A DNA stretch of 64,000 nucleotides. It comes from Aphanomyces cochlioides (taxonomy: Eukaryota; Oomycota; Saprolegniomycetes; Saprolegniales; Verrucalvaceae). Position 1 is the first letter of the stretch; each line of letters starts with the position of its first letter. The stretch covers positions 1,054,001-1,118,000 of the forward strand of contig JAHQRK010000005.1 in assembly GCA_019828595.1 (NCBI GenBank), given 5' to 3'. Both the position numbers and the translations under genes were made by a program. Shown here piece after piece: positions 9,655-19,377 of the stretch. The notes beneath the pieces are model-generated. The model searched no databases. It was not told the DNA's origin and worked only from the letters and a program-made list of their open reading frames with translations.

Positions 9655-10438
9655 ACACCTTTTTGCGTTTAAGTTAGATCATGTTTCGATTGATTTAATC
9701 TGTTCAAAAGAATTTAAGGTCAATGACATTTCAATAAACACAACTGCACTTCAATTAAATCTCACTTCCATCAACTGCATTTATAAAAAGTCAATGCCAT
9801 TTAAAGAAAGTCCACGCCATCGATGTAAAAGACAACATCACTTCAAAAAAAGTCAACAACACTTTGTAGAACTTGCAACCTCCAACTCACACCTCGGGGC
9901 GTGAAACAAATCCATCATTTCTCTTAAATATCGGACACATTTGGCGCTTATTAAAACGGACCAGATAGAAAATATAACCCTCAGAGGGAGAATATCTTTA
10001 TCATGGCTTTTAATGATCTAAAATTTTTGTCTGGTTTCCGTGAATTAACACGATATCATTCTATGCACCAAAGTCAGTTTGTCGATGGGGCAAACGACGC
10101 TGGCTTGGTTTGGATCTTCTCTAGAATCTTCCTTACGCCTAACATGTAACAAATATAACTCGCCTCCTGCATGTGAGGGTCACTTAAGTTGCGCAAATTG
10201 CTTAATTTGTAGGTTGCAAGTTCTACAAAGTGTTGTTGACTTTTTTTGAAGTGATGTTGTCTTTTACATCGATGGCGTGGACTTTCTTTAAATGGCATTG
10301 ACTTTCTATAAATGCAGTTGATGGAAGTGAGATTTAATTGAAGTGCAGTTGTGTTTATTGAAATGTCATTGACCTTAAATTCTTTTGAACATATTAAATC
10401 AATCGAAACTTGATCTAACTTAAACGCAAAAAGGTGTA
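9655..10438. mobile_element. foldback element with ~230-bp inverted termini
   Basis: The left arm (about 9655-9892) and right arm (about 10211-10438) are near-perfect reverse complements separated by about 320 bases. Each arm is itself built of roughly seven degenerate units of about 21 bases with the pattern TCAAY..CAYTT.Aa (for example TCAATGACATTTCAATAAAC and TCAATGCCATTTAAAGAAAG). The outer ends read ACACCTTTTTGCG. A 3-base ACT flanks both sides and could be the target duplication. There is no transposase ORF; the 124-codon minus-strand ORF across the right arm is non-coding repeat. The structure resembles Foldback/Galileo-type elements. Confidence 0.8.
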
Positions 10439-12074
10439 CTTCTTGCAATCAGTCGCTAAGGTTGAAAAAGGCCATTAGTCTACTTGTATCTGTAGCCTTA
10501 CCTTAAATGAGAAAGACCATTTTTGTTTGCATCATTCGAAACAACGATATGCGTTAAGTTTGAAATTGTTGCACCAACTGATGCAAATGAACAACAAATG
10601 CAACATCCACCTTGTTTCGAACATCGAAGCACTGGAAATGTAGACTCCGATTTGGTTAAGCTTTGATTTGAGGCATCTGAGGTTTCGATGACAACAACCC
10701 AATGCTTGTGTAGACCTGTCGTGTTTTGACATCTTTATTACCCAAGCCTATTTCACAAACTTGTACTGGACACAGGTCCACCGACGTCATGTCGACTAAG
10801 TCCTGTGATGGCTGAATTATTCAACGCCATCTTTGTCGTCTCTAATAATGCAGCGCCGTGGTATTGAACCCGTGGTTTGTTGAAGCGCTTCCGTCTTCAG
10901 AACAGCCTGAACCACGCGCCCCACACCAAGAGCACATGGAAAATCTGCCGAATTCGTCGTAATGTTGTGTGAGGAGGGGTGTCACTTTTGCCGACCGGAG
11001 AAACTATGATATCACATTTAAGAAAACGTCCCGTCGTCTGCCAATCATGATTAACTAAACTTGACTGTGGGATCATAAACATGGTCGGTTATCATTTTGA
11101 CTTGAATAAAGTATACTATAAGTTTCATCCTATAAAAATGTTTTTAGCCTATCACAGCTCAGGAAATATTGTCCTGACAATATTTTGACTTCATTCTACT
11201 ATACCATAGTAGGTACTGTGATCGGACATCATTACTGTTCAAAAATCTCTACAGTGTACAAGTAAGGTCCATGTAAATAACAGTTGATAATGAGACACGT
11301 TCTAGAGGGCAACTGGACTACATCCCCGCCAAACGTGGATATCAGGCCACAACTGCTTCATTTATACGGTCTCCTCAGGAAAAATGCAGTGGTGAATTGG
11401 TTGGTAGCATTAGAATCGACCACTGTAGCAACGTTGCGTTGCAGTGTTTTCAAAATGTGCAAATGACTATAAATTCAACAACTGACAACATGCGTAAAAT
11501 GCTGCAGGTGCTAGTGAATAAAACTGGTCATTGATCAAGTTTTAGGCTTTGTGTTGCGAGGAGAATGAAATTTGCCCTCTGGCTATCCATCATTACGAAT
11601 TGGATGGGTTGCGTAGCATTTATGGAAATTTAATGGATTGTTCATGCCCAAATACGTCGGAGGCTCAAAGATTTGCCCCTGATTTATGTCAGAGGAGCCA
11701 TCTATCGACCCTTTTTCCTTCGTGTTGAATGAGTTGCTTGCAGATGACAATGTTGATTTTTCTACCATTTCAAACTCAATCATCAATGCTCATGATGACG
11801 ATGAAGTCTCTCAAAGTTACACATTACAGGAGAAACTTGATTTTGAGTCTGCCTTCACAACTTTTTTAAACACAGGATACGACGTGCATGGTTATGGAGT
11901 TCTCTTCTTGGATAATTTCTGCAAGGAATTATTGACACGTATGGCACCTGTTTTGCTGTTGTGTGTCAACTAAAGTAGCACAATCCCAAACATTGGACAT
12001 TCAAAGTGGCGCGACCACGCTAAATTCGTCGTTCAATGGTCAAGTTGTTTCATGACGACATTGTCCGTTTCGCC
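10439..12074. other. AT-rich palindrome centre, no gene firmly identified
   Basis: This stretch up to the inner-right DLH gene contains one acidic ORF at 11686-11973 (95 codons, from MSEEPSIDPF to LLLCVN) with no recognisable domain. The base composition is AT-rich and there are no conserved motifs, so I do not call it a gene. The equivalent interval left of the centre is unrelated, showing that the palindrome does not extend here. Confidence 0.45.
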
Positions 12075-12809
12075 ATGAGCTGCTGTGCTCCCAATTCACT
12101 ACCTGCCGATCCAACCAAGAGCGCCCTAACTCCAATTAAGATTGGTTCGACCGATATCTTTTTCTTTGACAATTCATCCTCCGATCGTCTTATCTTGGTC
12201 TTTCCAGGCATTCTCGGACTCGATATTGGCCGCACCAAGGAAAACTGCGTCAAACTCAGCAAGCTCTATAAAGTCGCTCTCGTCGATATCGCAGGGGACT
12301 ACCTCGACGACTTGTCCAAGCTGCTTGAATGGATACCTGCACACCCGTTCGAAAGTCTTCTCCCCAAGATCAATGAAGTTGTCGATCACTACAAGTCGGT
12401 GCATGGTGTGAGCAAGTTTGGTGCAATGGGGTACAACTTTGGCTCGTGGGTGGTGGCCAAGTACAGCGCGACACCAGGGAATGTGCTGGCAGCTGGTATT
12501 TCGTTCCATCCTTTGTGGTCTTTTGAGCAGTTCTTCCAAGGAGAAGGCAGTGGGGCCAAGATTGCTGAGCACATCACAGTACCTCAGTTGATATTGGCGG
12601 CTGGAAATGACCCAGAATGGTTGAAGCCTGGACACATAGTTGATAAGATTCTGGCATCTCGTGGGATCCCCGCCAAGTTTCGTGAGTTTCCGACTATGGT
12701 TCATGGCTGGGTGAACCGTGGTGACTTGAACGATCCAGTTGTGGCTGAGGCGTTCCATGGTGCTTGGGACGAAGAGGCGTTGCCGTTCTTGCAAAAGTTC
12801 TTGGCCTAA
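12075..12809 (+). CDS. dienelactone hydrolase-like protein, inner-right copy, Cys nucleophile replaced
   Basis: An intact 244-aa frame from the ATG at 12075 (MSCCAPNSLPADP), exactly as long as the inner-left copy and clearly paralogous to it. The DLH nucleophile elbow, GYCFG in the paralog, reads GYNFGSW: codon 12435-12437 is AAC (Asn). Going from a Cys codon to AAC needs at least two base changes, so this is not a single miscall. The Asp (AAGNDPEW) and His (MVHGW) are kept. Without the thiol the lactonase reaction should be lost, so the protein may be a pseudoenzyme or have another activity. The frame has no stops or shifts, which suggests recent change or selection. Confidence 0.9.
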   Translation: MSCCAPNSLPADPTKSALTPIKIGSTDIFFFDNSSSDRLILVFPGILGLDIGRTKENCVKLSKLYKVALVDIAGDYLDDLSKLLEWIPAHPFESLLPKINEVVDHYKSVHGVSKFGAMGYNFGSWVVAKYSATPGNVLAAGISFHPLWSFEQFFQGEGSGAKIAEHITVPQLILAAGNDPEWLKPGHIVDKILASRGIPAKFREFPTMVHGWVNRGDLNDPVVAEAFHGAWDEEALPFLQKFLA

Positions 12810-14295
12810 GTTGTTCGAAGAGCGTATAGTAATCTTACGACGCAATCGAAATCTTTTCGTACACGTTTCGAGCTTCCCTGTTCACGACAAATATACAACT
12901 TTGTTCCAGTCGTTAGTAGTCGCTTTCAGTACGACGTTGGTTCCAACCGCAGATTATACCTCGTGCAAAGAAGCAATTGATCATCCACAGACAGCACTCA
13001 CTTGTGTATGTACTCTATGGATTCGATGTCACCTTGAGTCTGGTTAATAATGCAAGCTGCCACACTTTCACTGCTGCACTTGCCAAGTGATGTTTCTAAA
13101 ACACTGGACTAGCAGCCAACGCGGCGACGATCACCTCATGGAGACAAGGCAATGCCAGCTCGCTGTGCTAGACCCAATCAGAACTGATCAGCCTCCATCA
13201 GGAACGAAGACTTCAAACTTAGAGTGGATGAAAGTATGAATGCCGACTGAGGTTCCATCAATCAAATCACATATCTAGACCAATCAAATTACAGGACTGA
13301 CTCATAATGAGCTCTCATTGGCTGGCATTTGACCCACCGCATAATCCAACTTGAATGTATGAATATTGGCCAATCATTGTCCAGATTCAACACAACACCC
13401 ACTCCTATTGGCTAGAATCTGACACACCGCACTATCCAACTTTGTCCGAGTCCGACTTGGTGCTCTTGTTGATGCCGCCACCTGCCAGCGCAAACGTCCG
13501 TCCGAGGCATAAACGACGATGGAGGCATCAACGCACAGCTCGATAGTCCGCTGTCAATCTAAACTATCTCAATCTTGCTCATTTTACAATTTCACATGAG
13601 CTGCTGTCCTCCCAATTCCTTCCCTCCCAACCCAACCAAGAGCGACCACACTCCAACCCGAGTTGGCTCCACCGACATATTCTTCTACGACAATCCATCC
13701 TCCGACCGTCTCGTCTTGGTCTTCACCGACATTTATGGTCCCGACAGTGGCCGCACCAAGGACAACTATGTCAAGCTCAACAAGCTCTACAAAGTCGCTT
13801 TGCTCGACCTCGCCGTCGACTACCTCACGCACCCGTGCCATGGATTCCAAACAAGACGTTTGAGAGTTTTCTTCCCAAGATCAATGAAGTCATCGAGTAT
13901 TTCAAATCGGAGCATGGCGTGACCAAGTTTGGCGCGATGGGGTACTGCATGGGTGCTTGGATCGTCGCCAAGTACAGTGCAACGCCTGGGAATGTCTTGT
14001 CGGCGGGTATTTCGTTTCATCCGTCGTGGGTGTTTGAGCATTTCTTCCACGGCGAAGGAAGCGGTGCGAAGATTGCCGAGCATATTACTGTGCCTCAGTT
14101 GATCTTGACGGCCGGGAACGATGTCGAGTGGATCAAGCCGGGTGGCGAAGTGGAGAAGATCTTGGAATCCCTGCGGTGTTGCGTGAATTTCCCGACGTCC
14201 TTCATGGTTGGGTGATTCGTGGTGACTTGAGTGAGAAGCCTTGCCGTTCCTGCAAAAGTTCTTGGCTTAAGTTTTAGCTTGCATTTTTCTGAATA
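12765..14295. repeat. right arm of DLH palindrome
   Basis: Reverse complement of 5526-7047. Compared with the left arm it has nine extra bases near 13112 (CGTTGGCTG-like, next to GCAGC). It carries the 3' end of the inner-right DLH gene, a non-coding spacer, and the broken outer-right DLH copy. Two related 35-base direct repeats sit at 13318-13352 and 13408-13442, starting TTGGCT and ending ATCCAACTT, 90 bases apart. Confidence 0.9.
13596..14270 (+). pseudogene. dienelactone hydrolase family, broken outer-right copy
   Basis: Mirror image of the pseudogene at 5551-6225, with the same translated fragments and the same frame changes after DYLTHP (near 13833), before GIPA (near 14168) and near 14241. 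The nucleophile GYCMGAW and acid Asp are present, but the His segment (LHGWVIRGDL) is out of frame and about ten codons near the C-terminus are lost. The identical lesions in both arms point to one decay event followed by inverted duplication or gene conversion. Confidence 0.88.
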
Positions 14296-14405
14296 GTGAT
14301 ATACTCTTGTCAGTGTTCGCAGTATTGCACATAGAACTTGCGCAGTGATCGCAAGCTTGCGTCGGTTGTTCTTTTGTGTTCGGGCTGTTCATTTTGTCAA
14401 AATCC

Positions 14406-15380
14406 ATGGAGATCGACAAGCTCTTCCGTATCAATGGTCAAACCGTGCTCATCACAGGTGGCTCTCGCGGTATTGGGCCGAAGGATTTGTCCGCAATGGC
14501 GCCAAGGTATACATTTCATCGCGGGATCGAGTGGCTTGCAACGAAGCAGCCAGACAACTCAGTGATATCGGTACTCGCGACATCATAGACACAGTCGTCT
14601 AAAGGTTGTCTAGGGCCTGGCAAGTGCATTCCAGTAACTACTCTCTCCGACAAGTTTGAGTGATTCTTTGTAGATCAACGAGGATTTGAGCACGATTGAA
14701 GGTCGCCAACGTTTCGCGACGGCTCTAGAACAGTGTGAATCCAAGCTCCATGTTCTTATCAACAACTCGGTAGAACGTCCTCGTGAGCTTTAAAAGTTAT
14801 GGACGTCTAAGGCGTTATCTGGGGAGGAGGATTCAAGTTGGCAAGAAAGGATGGACGAAAGTGATGGATCTCAATTTGACAGCTCCATTCTTCGTGATAA
14901 AGTTTTTGCTTCCATTCCTGGGAACCGATGCAAGAGTGATCAATGTTGGCTCCATCGCTGGAATCACGACACCAAACGTCGGCACGATCGCCTACGATAC
15001 TCCACCACTTGACCAAAGTGCTCGCTGCTGAATTAGCACCTCGCAAAATCACTGTCAACTGTATTGCCCCAGGGCTCGTCCCGACCAAAATGAGCCACCA
15101 ACTCGTCTACGTCACGGGCAAGCCGTACGTCCACGTTCATTGCAAATTATACATCTACTGCGTTAGGTTTGAGGAGACAGCGAACGAACAAATTCCTCTC
15201 AAACGTTCTGGTGTGCCGACCGACATGGCTGGGGCGGCCCTCTTTTTTGGTACGAGTTTCGTTCGACATCTTGAATTGTTGATCTTGGTGTGAAGCTTCC
15301 CCTGCCGCTGCATGGATCACTGGCGCCGTCTTGGCGGTGGATGGCGGTCAAGTGAGTGCTGCACGCACTGGTCAAAGCTC
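14406..15380 (+). pseudogene. short-chain dehydrogenase/reductase, degenerate
   Basis: The ATG at 14406 starts MEIDKLFRINGQTVLITGG and continues with the Rossmann glycine motif TGGSRGIG. Further SDR blocks follow in changing frames: EGFVRNGAKVYISSR, LHVLINNS, KVMDLNLTAPFF, ARVINVGSIAGI, AYDT, HLTKVLAAELAPRKITVNC, IAPGLVPTKM, GAVLAVDGGQ. Some breaks look like short introns (near 14570-14613, 14672-14692 and 14770-14810). Others are real losses: several bases just after GIG, one frame shift before KKGWTKVM, and a deletion after AYDT that removes the Lys of the catalytic YxxxK. An enzyme from this copy would be inactive. The family reduces or oxidises carbonyls with NAD(P)H. It reads toward the GST pair. 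Confidence 0.85.
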
Positions 15381-15878
15381 GAAATTGTAAACTTCGAGCT
15401 CAGCAAAAAACATCTAGCCTGTACTATCTCTCGTCTTCATTGGCATGGACATTCTGTGAATTCATGTCAACAATGCAAATATAACTGGAGTTGAATTTCC
15501 ACGACGAGTTTCCTGAATTCTAGCTGCTCCTTGTACTCAATGCAAGTAGTCGACAGTGTTCCATTTGGACTGGGATAGCTCTCACTGCTCTTTTGAGTTG
15601 CACATGCTGCTTGCAGCCTATCTCCTCCACGTCATGCTTGAATGCTTCAGCGGACGTACAACGTGCAATTTCCGTCAATCCCACCAGCGTTTCATAAGAG
15701 CCCGATGATGTTTGCGGCACGTTGTTGTATCGCCATCAATCCCATCGTGACGGGCGGATCCATGATTGCGGTACCAGTTTGTATCGCCATCATCAAGAAA
15801 GTATACAAACTTCTAGATAAAATGAACATTACATAGACCAAGAGAGCCGATGAGTGCAGCCAAGTCGAGTCATCGCTT
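15381..15878. other. intergenic, GST1 promoter side
   Basis: About 500 bases between the SDR relic and GST1. The apparent 297-codon minus-strand ORF that reaches into this region is the antisense of GST1. No other feature was seen apart from the initiator-like site next to GST1. Confidence 0.45.
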
Positions 15879-15885
15879 TCATTAT
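15879..15885 (+). promoter_or_regulatory. initiator-like TCATTAT upstream of GST1
   Basis: TCATTAT, 22 bases upstream of the GST1 ATG, fits the oomycete initiator YCAYTYY-type consensus. GST2 has TCATTCT at almost the same distance, and the bases after it are also similar (TTGAATT...CTC.AG in both), supporting a shared core promoter and short 5' leader. Confidence 0.4.
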
Positions 15886-15901
15886 TGAATTCGTTCTCAA
15901 G

Positions 15902-16645
15902 ATGGCTCCCAACAACGACTTCCACCCTCAATACCCGTCGATTGACTACAACTCGGTCCCGCTTGACCATTTGGAATCGTTCCTCTCGGCGGACGGGAAA
16001 CTCCACCTTTTCAACTACATTGGTTGCCCCTATGGTCACCGCGCTCTCTGGACTGCCATCGAAGTGAACGCCCCGTTTGAAGTCTTTGAAATCGTATTGT
16101 CCAACAAACCTCCCACGTACACTGAAAAGTTCAACCGATTTGGCACAGTGCCGTTCGTGTTGGACAATGGATTTGCTGTCTACGAGTCGGCGATTGTGGC
16201 GCAGTACTTGGATCTCAAGTTTGGCGATGGACAATTGCACCGCGTGAAGGACCCCCAAGCTGCTTCCATCGCCCACCTCGCTGCAGCCAAGTTTGACACC
16301 CAGCCATTCTTTGCTTTCATGGCCAGTGGCGATGAAGCCGCGGAGAAGAAAATGAAGGCAGCGCTCGATGAACTCGAAACGATCTACCGCGACCACGCCA
16401 AAGCTTACCGTGATCAAGGCCCATACTTGCTTGGGGCTCATCTCAGCAGTGCGGAGATCAACATCGTTCCCTTTTTCCATCGCCTGAACCTCGCGCTGGC
16501 TCATTTCCGAAAGTACGACTTGCTTGCTAACCATCCATTGCTCAAGGCAGCGTTCGATGCCGTGCAAGCTCGTCCATCGTATCACAAGTCAATTGCCTCT
16601 GACAACGTCTACATTCAAATCATGACCAACTACGTTCGCAAGTAA
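15902..16645 (+). CDS. glutathione S-transferase, Omega/Lambda-like (GST1)
   Basis: 247 aa from the ATG at 15902 (MAPNNDFHPQYPS). I prefer it to an upstream ATG because GST2 and GST3 begin at the equivalent place and the initiator-like site is just upstream. The N-terminal thioredoxin-like domain has GCPYGHRALW, a Cys-Pro-x-x active-site motif as in Cys-type GSTs (Omega, Lambda, DHAR) rather than Tyr/Ser types, then VPFVLDNG with the cis-Pro and YESAIVAQYL for glutathione binding. The C-terminal helical domain carries GPYLLGAHLSSAEI. Cys-type GSTs mostly do thiol transfer and reductive dehalogenation-like or deglutathionylation reactions in the cytosol; the substrate is unknown. It is 0.9 kb upstream of, and clearly paralogous to, GST2 in the same orientation. 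Confidence 0.95.
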   Translation: MAPNNDFHPQYPSIDYNSVPLDHLESFLSADGKLHLFNYIGCPYGHRALWTAIEVNAPFEVFEIVLSNKPPTYTEKFNRFGTVPFVLDNGFAVYESAIVAQYLDLKFGDGQLHRVKDPQAASIAHLAAAKFDTQPFFAFMASGDEAAEKKMKAALDELETIYRDHAKAYRDQGPYLLGAHLSSAEINIVPFFHRLNLALAHFRKYDLLANHPLLKAAFDAVQARPSYHKSIASDNVYIQIMTNYVRK

Positions 16646-17493
16646 TGAGGCCGCTTGCATCTCCAGCTATGTAGACATTTTGTTGAAGAACAATCAAGCA
16701 ATTGCATTTTGAACATGTTCGTCCTATGTCAACTCAATTGAAAGGTACATAGATCACGCCTTAGAGCTTGGTCAGAGGCAAATCAGTGCTTCAGAGTCCA
16801 TGGCGAGCTTTAGATCATCACCGCTTTTATTTCATTCCTCACTCCGCTCTCTGCCACCGCCGCCATGCATGCCAAGATCATGCGTTCATAGCCGTTTGAG
16901 CATATTTCCTCGATACGTTCGTTCAAGCTCTTGTGCTCATCTTGGTGCGAATTCCCCACTGCATTGAGCGTCCCAAGTCAAAGTTCCATCGAGAAACAAC
17001 TCGCATCTTCACCCGTTGAAAGCTTCAACGCGATCACTCAAACTGCTCTTTAGGACTGCTGGTGGATGTTTTGGCATCATTTCCATCATACCACTCGCGT
17101 GAGGTAGCTCCAAGGCGGCCCAGTCGTCCTAGTTGGCTATGCAATTCTCTCTTCATGTTTGCGATACATGGTCGTTCATGTCGTGAACATCATTGACGTC
17201 ACGCAGGTCCAATCTTCGTCGTTGCCACTCCAACTCTCTCGTCATGTTTGCGATCGCTCGTTGATAGCGAAAACAAAAGCCACGTGGGGATCTTCCATGG
17301 AGGCCACCATAGTCAATCCAAATGATCTGCCATTTGGCATGCTGGTTCAGCGTTGATGGAGAAAATCCAGCATTGCCATTGGCTTCCATTGACGAATCCC
17401 ATGCAAGTCACGACGGTAGTCAACCCAACGGCCGTTCTCGAAGGTCCACGCGGTACTGAAGAGATCGTTTGCCTTGTCATTGCTCTCTCTCTC
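16646..17493. other. intergenic between GST1 and GST2
   Basis: About 850 bases with no coding family features. Two loosely similar stretches around CTCT.TCATGTTTGCGAT (near 17146 and 17234) may be a short local duplication. The region should contain the GST1 3' end and the GST2 promoter. Confidence 0.45.
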
Positions 17494-17500
17494 TCATTCT
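17494..17500 (+). promoter_or_regulatory. initiator-like TCATTCT upstream of GST2
   Basis: TCATTCT, 22 bases before the GST2 ATG, in a CT-rich stretch (CTCTCTCTCT). Its position matches the GST1 initiator-like site, as expected for paralogs sharing a core promoter. Confidence 0.4.
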
Positions 17501-17515
17501 TGAATTTCCCTCGAG

Positions 17516-18265
17516 ATGGCCAACACTGTTGAATTCGCTGCGTCGTACCCGTCGGTGGACTACACGGCTGTGGCTGAAGACGACTTGGAGTCGTTCCACA
17601 CGGCGGATGGCAAGCTCCATCTTTTCAACAACATTGGCTGCCCGTTTGGCCACCGCGCGCTCTGGACTGCCATCGAAGTGAACGCTCCGTTTCAAGTCGT
17701 CGAAGTGTCGTTGGCCAACAAGCCGCCTAGCTACACTGAAAAGTTTAACCGCTACGGCACGGTCCCGTATGTGCTGGACAATGGCTTTGCTGCCTATGAA
17801 TCGGCCATTGTGGCGCATTACTTGGATGTCAAGTACGGTGAAGGCCAATTGCACCGTATCAAGGACCCACAAGCCGCGTCGATTGCCCAACTGGCCGCCG
17901 CCAAGTTTGAAATTCGTCCATTCTTTGCCTACTTGCGCTCTGGTGAAGAAGATGCCGAGAAGGAAGTGAAAGCCGCGTTGGATGAATTGGAAACCATCTT
18001 CAGCGTCCACGCCAAGGCCTACCGCGACCAAGGGCCATACTTGCTTGGTGCCGAGCTCAGCAGCGCTGAAATCAACATTGCGCCGTTCTTGTACCGCTTC
18101 GATTTGGTCCTCCGTCATTTCCGCAAGTACGACTTGTTGGCTGGCCATCCGTTGATCAAAGCTGCGTTTGAAGCGGTGAAGGCTCGTCCTACCTTCCAAA
18201 AGACCGTCGCGGCCGATGAGTTCTACATCCAAGCTTTCTCCAAGTTTGTCACTCCTGCTCCTTAA
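17516..18265 (+). CDS. glutathione S-transferase, Omega/Lambda-like (GST2)
   Basis: 249 aa from the ATG at 17516 (MANTVEFAASYPS). The active-site motif is GCPFGHRALW, followed by VPYVLDNG and YESAIVAHYL in the glutathione-binding domain and GPYLLGAELSSAEI in the helical domain. It is strongly similar to GST1 along the whole length and only slightly less to GST3, so it arose by tandem duplication. No signal or membrane segment, so it is cytosolic. The likely role is glutathione-dependent thiol chemistry in detoxification or redox repair. The 251-codon antisense ORF opposite is a codon-usage shadow. Confidence 0.95.
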   Translation: MANTVEFAASYPSVDYTAVAEDDLESFHTADGKLHLFNNIGCPFGHRALWTAIEVNAPFQVVEVSLANKPPSYTEKFNRYGTVPYVLDNGFAAYESAIVAHYLDVKYGEGQLHRIKDPQAASIAQLAAAKFEIRPFFAYLRSGEEDAEKEVKAALDELETIFSVHAKAYRDQGPYLLGAELSSAEINIAPFLYRFDLVLRHFRKYDLLAGHPLIKAAFEAVKARPTFQKTVAADEFYIQAFSKFVTPAP

Positions 18266-18645
18266 GGGTCAATTCCAAGTACTATCGTTCTTTGAAGCAA
18301 AAAGTCGACAAAAATTTGATTCATCGTTGTTTCATCGCATCTTCGTCGTGTCTACATCGCTGATGCGACTCGCACGCGATTGGGCAGTCATCGATCGAGG
18401 ACATTTTGTCGTCCTTTGGGCCTCAGTTTATTCGTAGTGTTTTGCCAGCGTAGTCTCTAATGATTGGTCAATATTGTCTCTCTTTTCCCAGAGACCAGTC
18501 ATTTGAATATCGTGGAGTTCACTGACTGTTGTGATGGCTGCAAGAAGCAAGATGAAGAAGCCAACAAAGAGGAATTGATGGAACGAATTGCTTCGTTGGA
18601 GTCTTCCAGTGCGTCTGAACTGTCCTCCGTCTTTAACCCCCCTCG
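18266..18645. other. spacer between GST2 and the Harbinger element
   Basis: Contains a frame (about 18464-18649) ending ELSSVFNPPR that probably belongs to the N-terminal part of the following Myb-like gene. The two frames meet at a run of six C (18637-18642), where one base more or less would join them. Confidence 0.45.
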
Positions 18646-19347
18646 TTGACGCAAGAGAAGAAAACTGTGTGGAGTGTGGACATGGTCCAAGTGCTGCTTG
18701 AACTACGATTGCAAACCTTTGGCCCGCAATTTCAAGGCTCAAAAAGCAACCAACAGCTTTCTATTTTCTGGGAAAAGATATCCATGCGTCTGAGCGTCGT
18801 CACAGGTATCGTCGTTTCCCATACTGCTGCAAAAGCAAAATACCACAGTCTCAAGCAAGAATTCTCGCGAATTCGAGCGTCCGAGCAAAGTACCGGAAAT
18901 AACGTCGATGAGGCGCCCACCATGCCGGCATATTGGGATCACTTGGTTGAATACTTTGGCGATAAAGTGGGCCTAGGGCACAACAAGTTTGGATCAAGCG
19001 GGAATGTCGAAGTGGCCAATGACGACAACAATGGAAACATTGTTGTAGAAAACTCCGACTCCAACGACGAGCCAAATCAATCGAAACGCCAAAAACGACG
19101 ACAAAGTACAGCATCATCGAACGTCGGCAATGGTTTGCTCGCCCTTGGTGAGACTTTAGCCAAGGGACTAGTTGATGCTGCATCTATGAATAGCTCCTCA
19201 GCGTCTACAAACCAAAAATTGGACACACTTGTTGAAACCTTAGAAGAGTCGAAAAAGATACACGCGGCTTTACTTCAGAATATCCTCACGGGCAATGAAT
19301 TACAACGGGAGTTGTTGAATCATCTGCGAAGTATTGGCAATCAATAA
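18646..19347 (+). CDS. Myb/SANT-like DNA-binding protein of a Harbinger element
   Basis: About 230 codons. The N-terminal part (TVWSVDMVQVLLELRLQTF ... FWEKISMRLSVVTG ... AAKAKYHSLKQEFSRIR) has the spaced aromatic and basic pattern of Myb/SANT-like domains found in the accessory protein of PIF/Harbinger transposons, which binds the ends and brings in the transposase. Next come an acidic stretch and a basic cluster (SKRQKRRQ) that could act as a nuclear signal, then a coiled-coil-like C-terminus (LDTLVETLEESKKIHAALL). It converges on the transposase gene only 30 bases away, the classic two-gene layout. The true start is unclear: the first ATG in this frame is at 18682, and an upstream frame may join at a C6 run. 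Confidence 0.75.
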   Translation: MTQEKKTVWSVDMVQVLLELRLQTFGPQFQGSKSNQQLSIFWEKISMRLSVVTGIVVSHTAAKAKYHSLKQEFSRIRASEQSTGNNVDEAPTMPAYWDHLVEYFGDKVGLGHNKFGSSGNVEVANDDNNGNIVVENSDSNDEPNQSKRQKRRQSTASSNVGNGLLALGETLAKGLVDAASMNSSSASTNQKLDTLVETLEESKKIHAALLQNILTGNELQRELLNHLRSIGNQ

Positions 19348-19377
19348 AGCTCTGTTAATCTAAGATTAACTGTAAGT

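Noticed and set aside
11686..11973. 95-codon acidic ORF
   Set aside because: No domain, no paralog, AT-rich non-coding surroundings; preceded by an in-frame stop. Kept only as a note.
15692..16585. 297-codon minus-strand ORF
   Set aside because: Antisense of GST1; no family motifs, while the plus strand matches GST throughout.
17477..18232. 251-codon minus-strand ORF
   Set aside because: Antisense of GST2, same pattern as opposite GST1.
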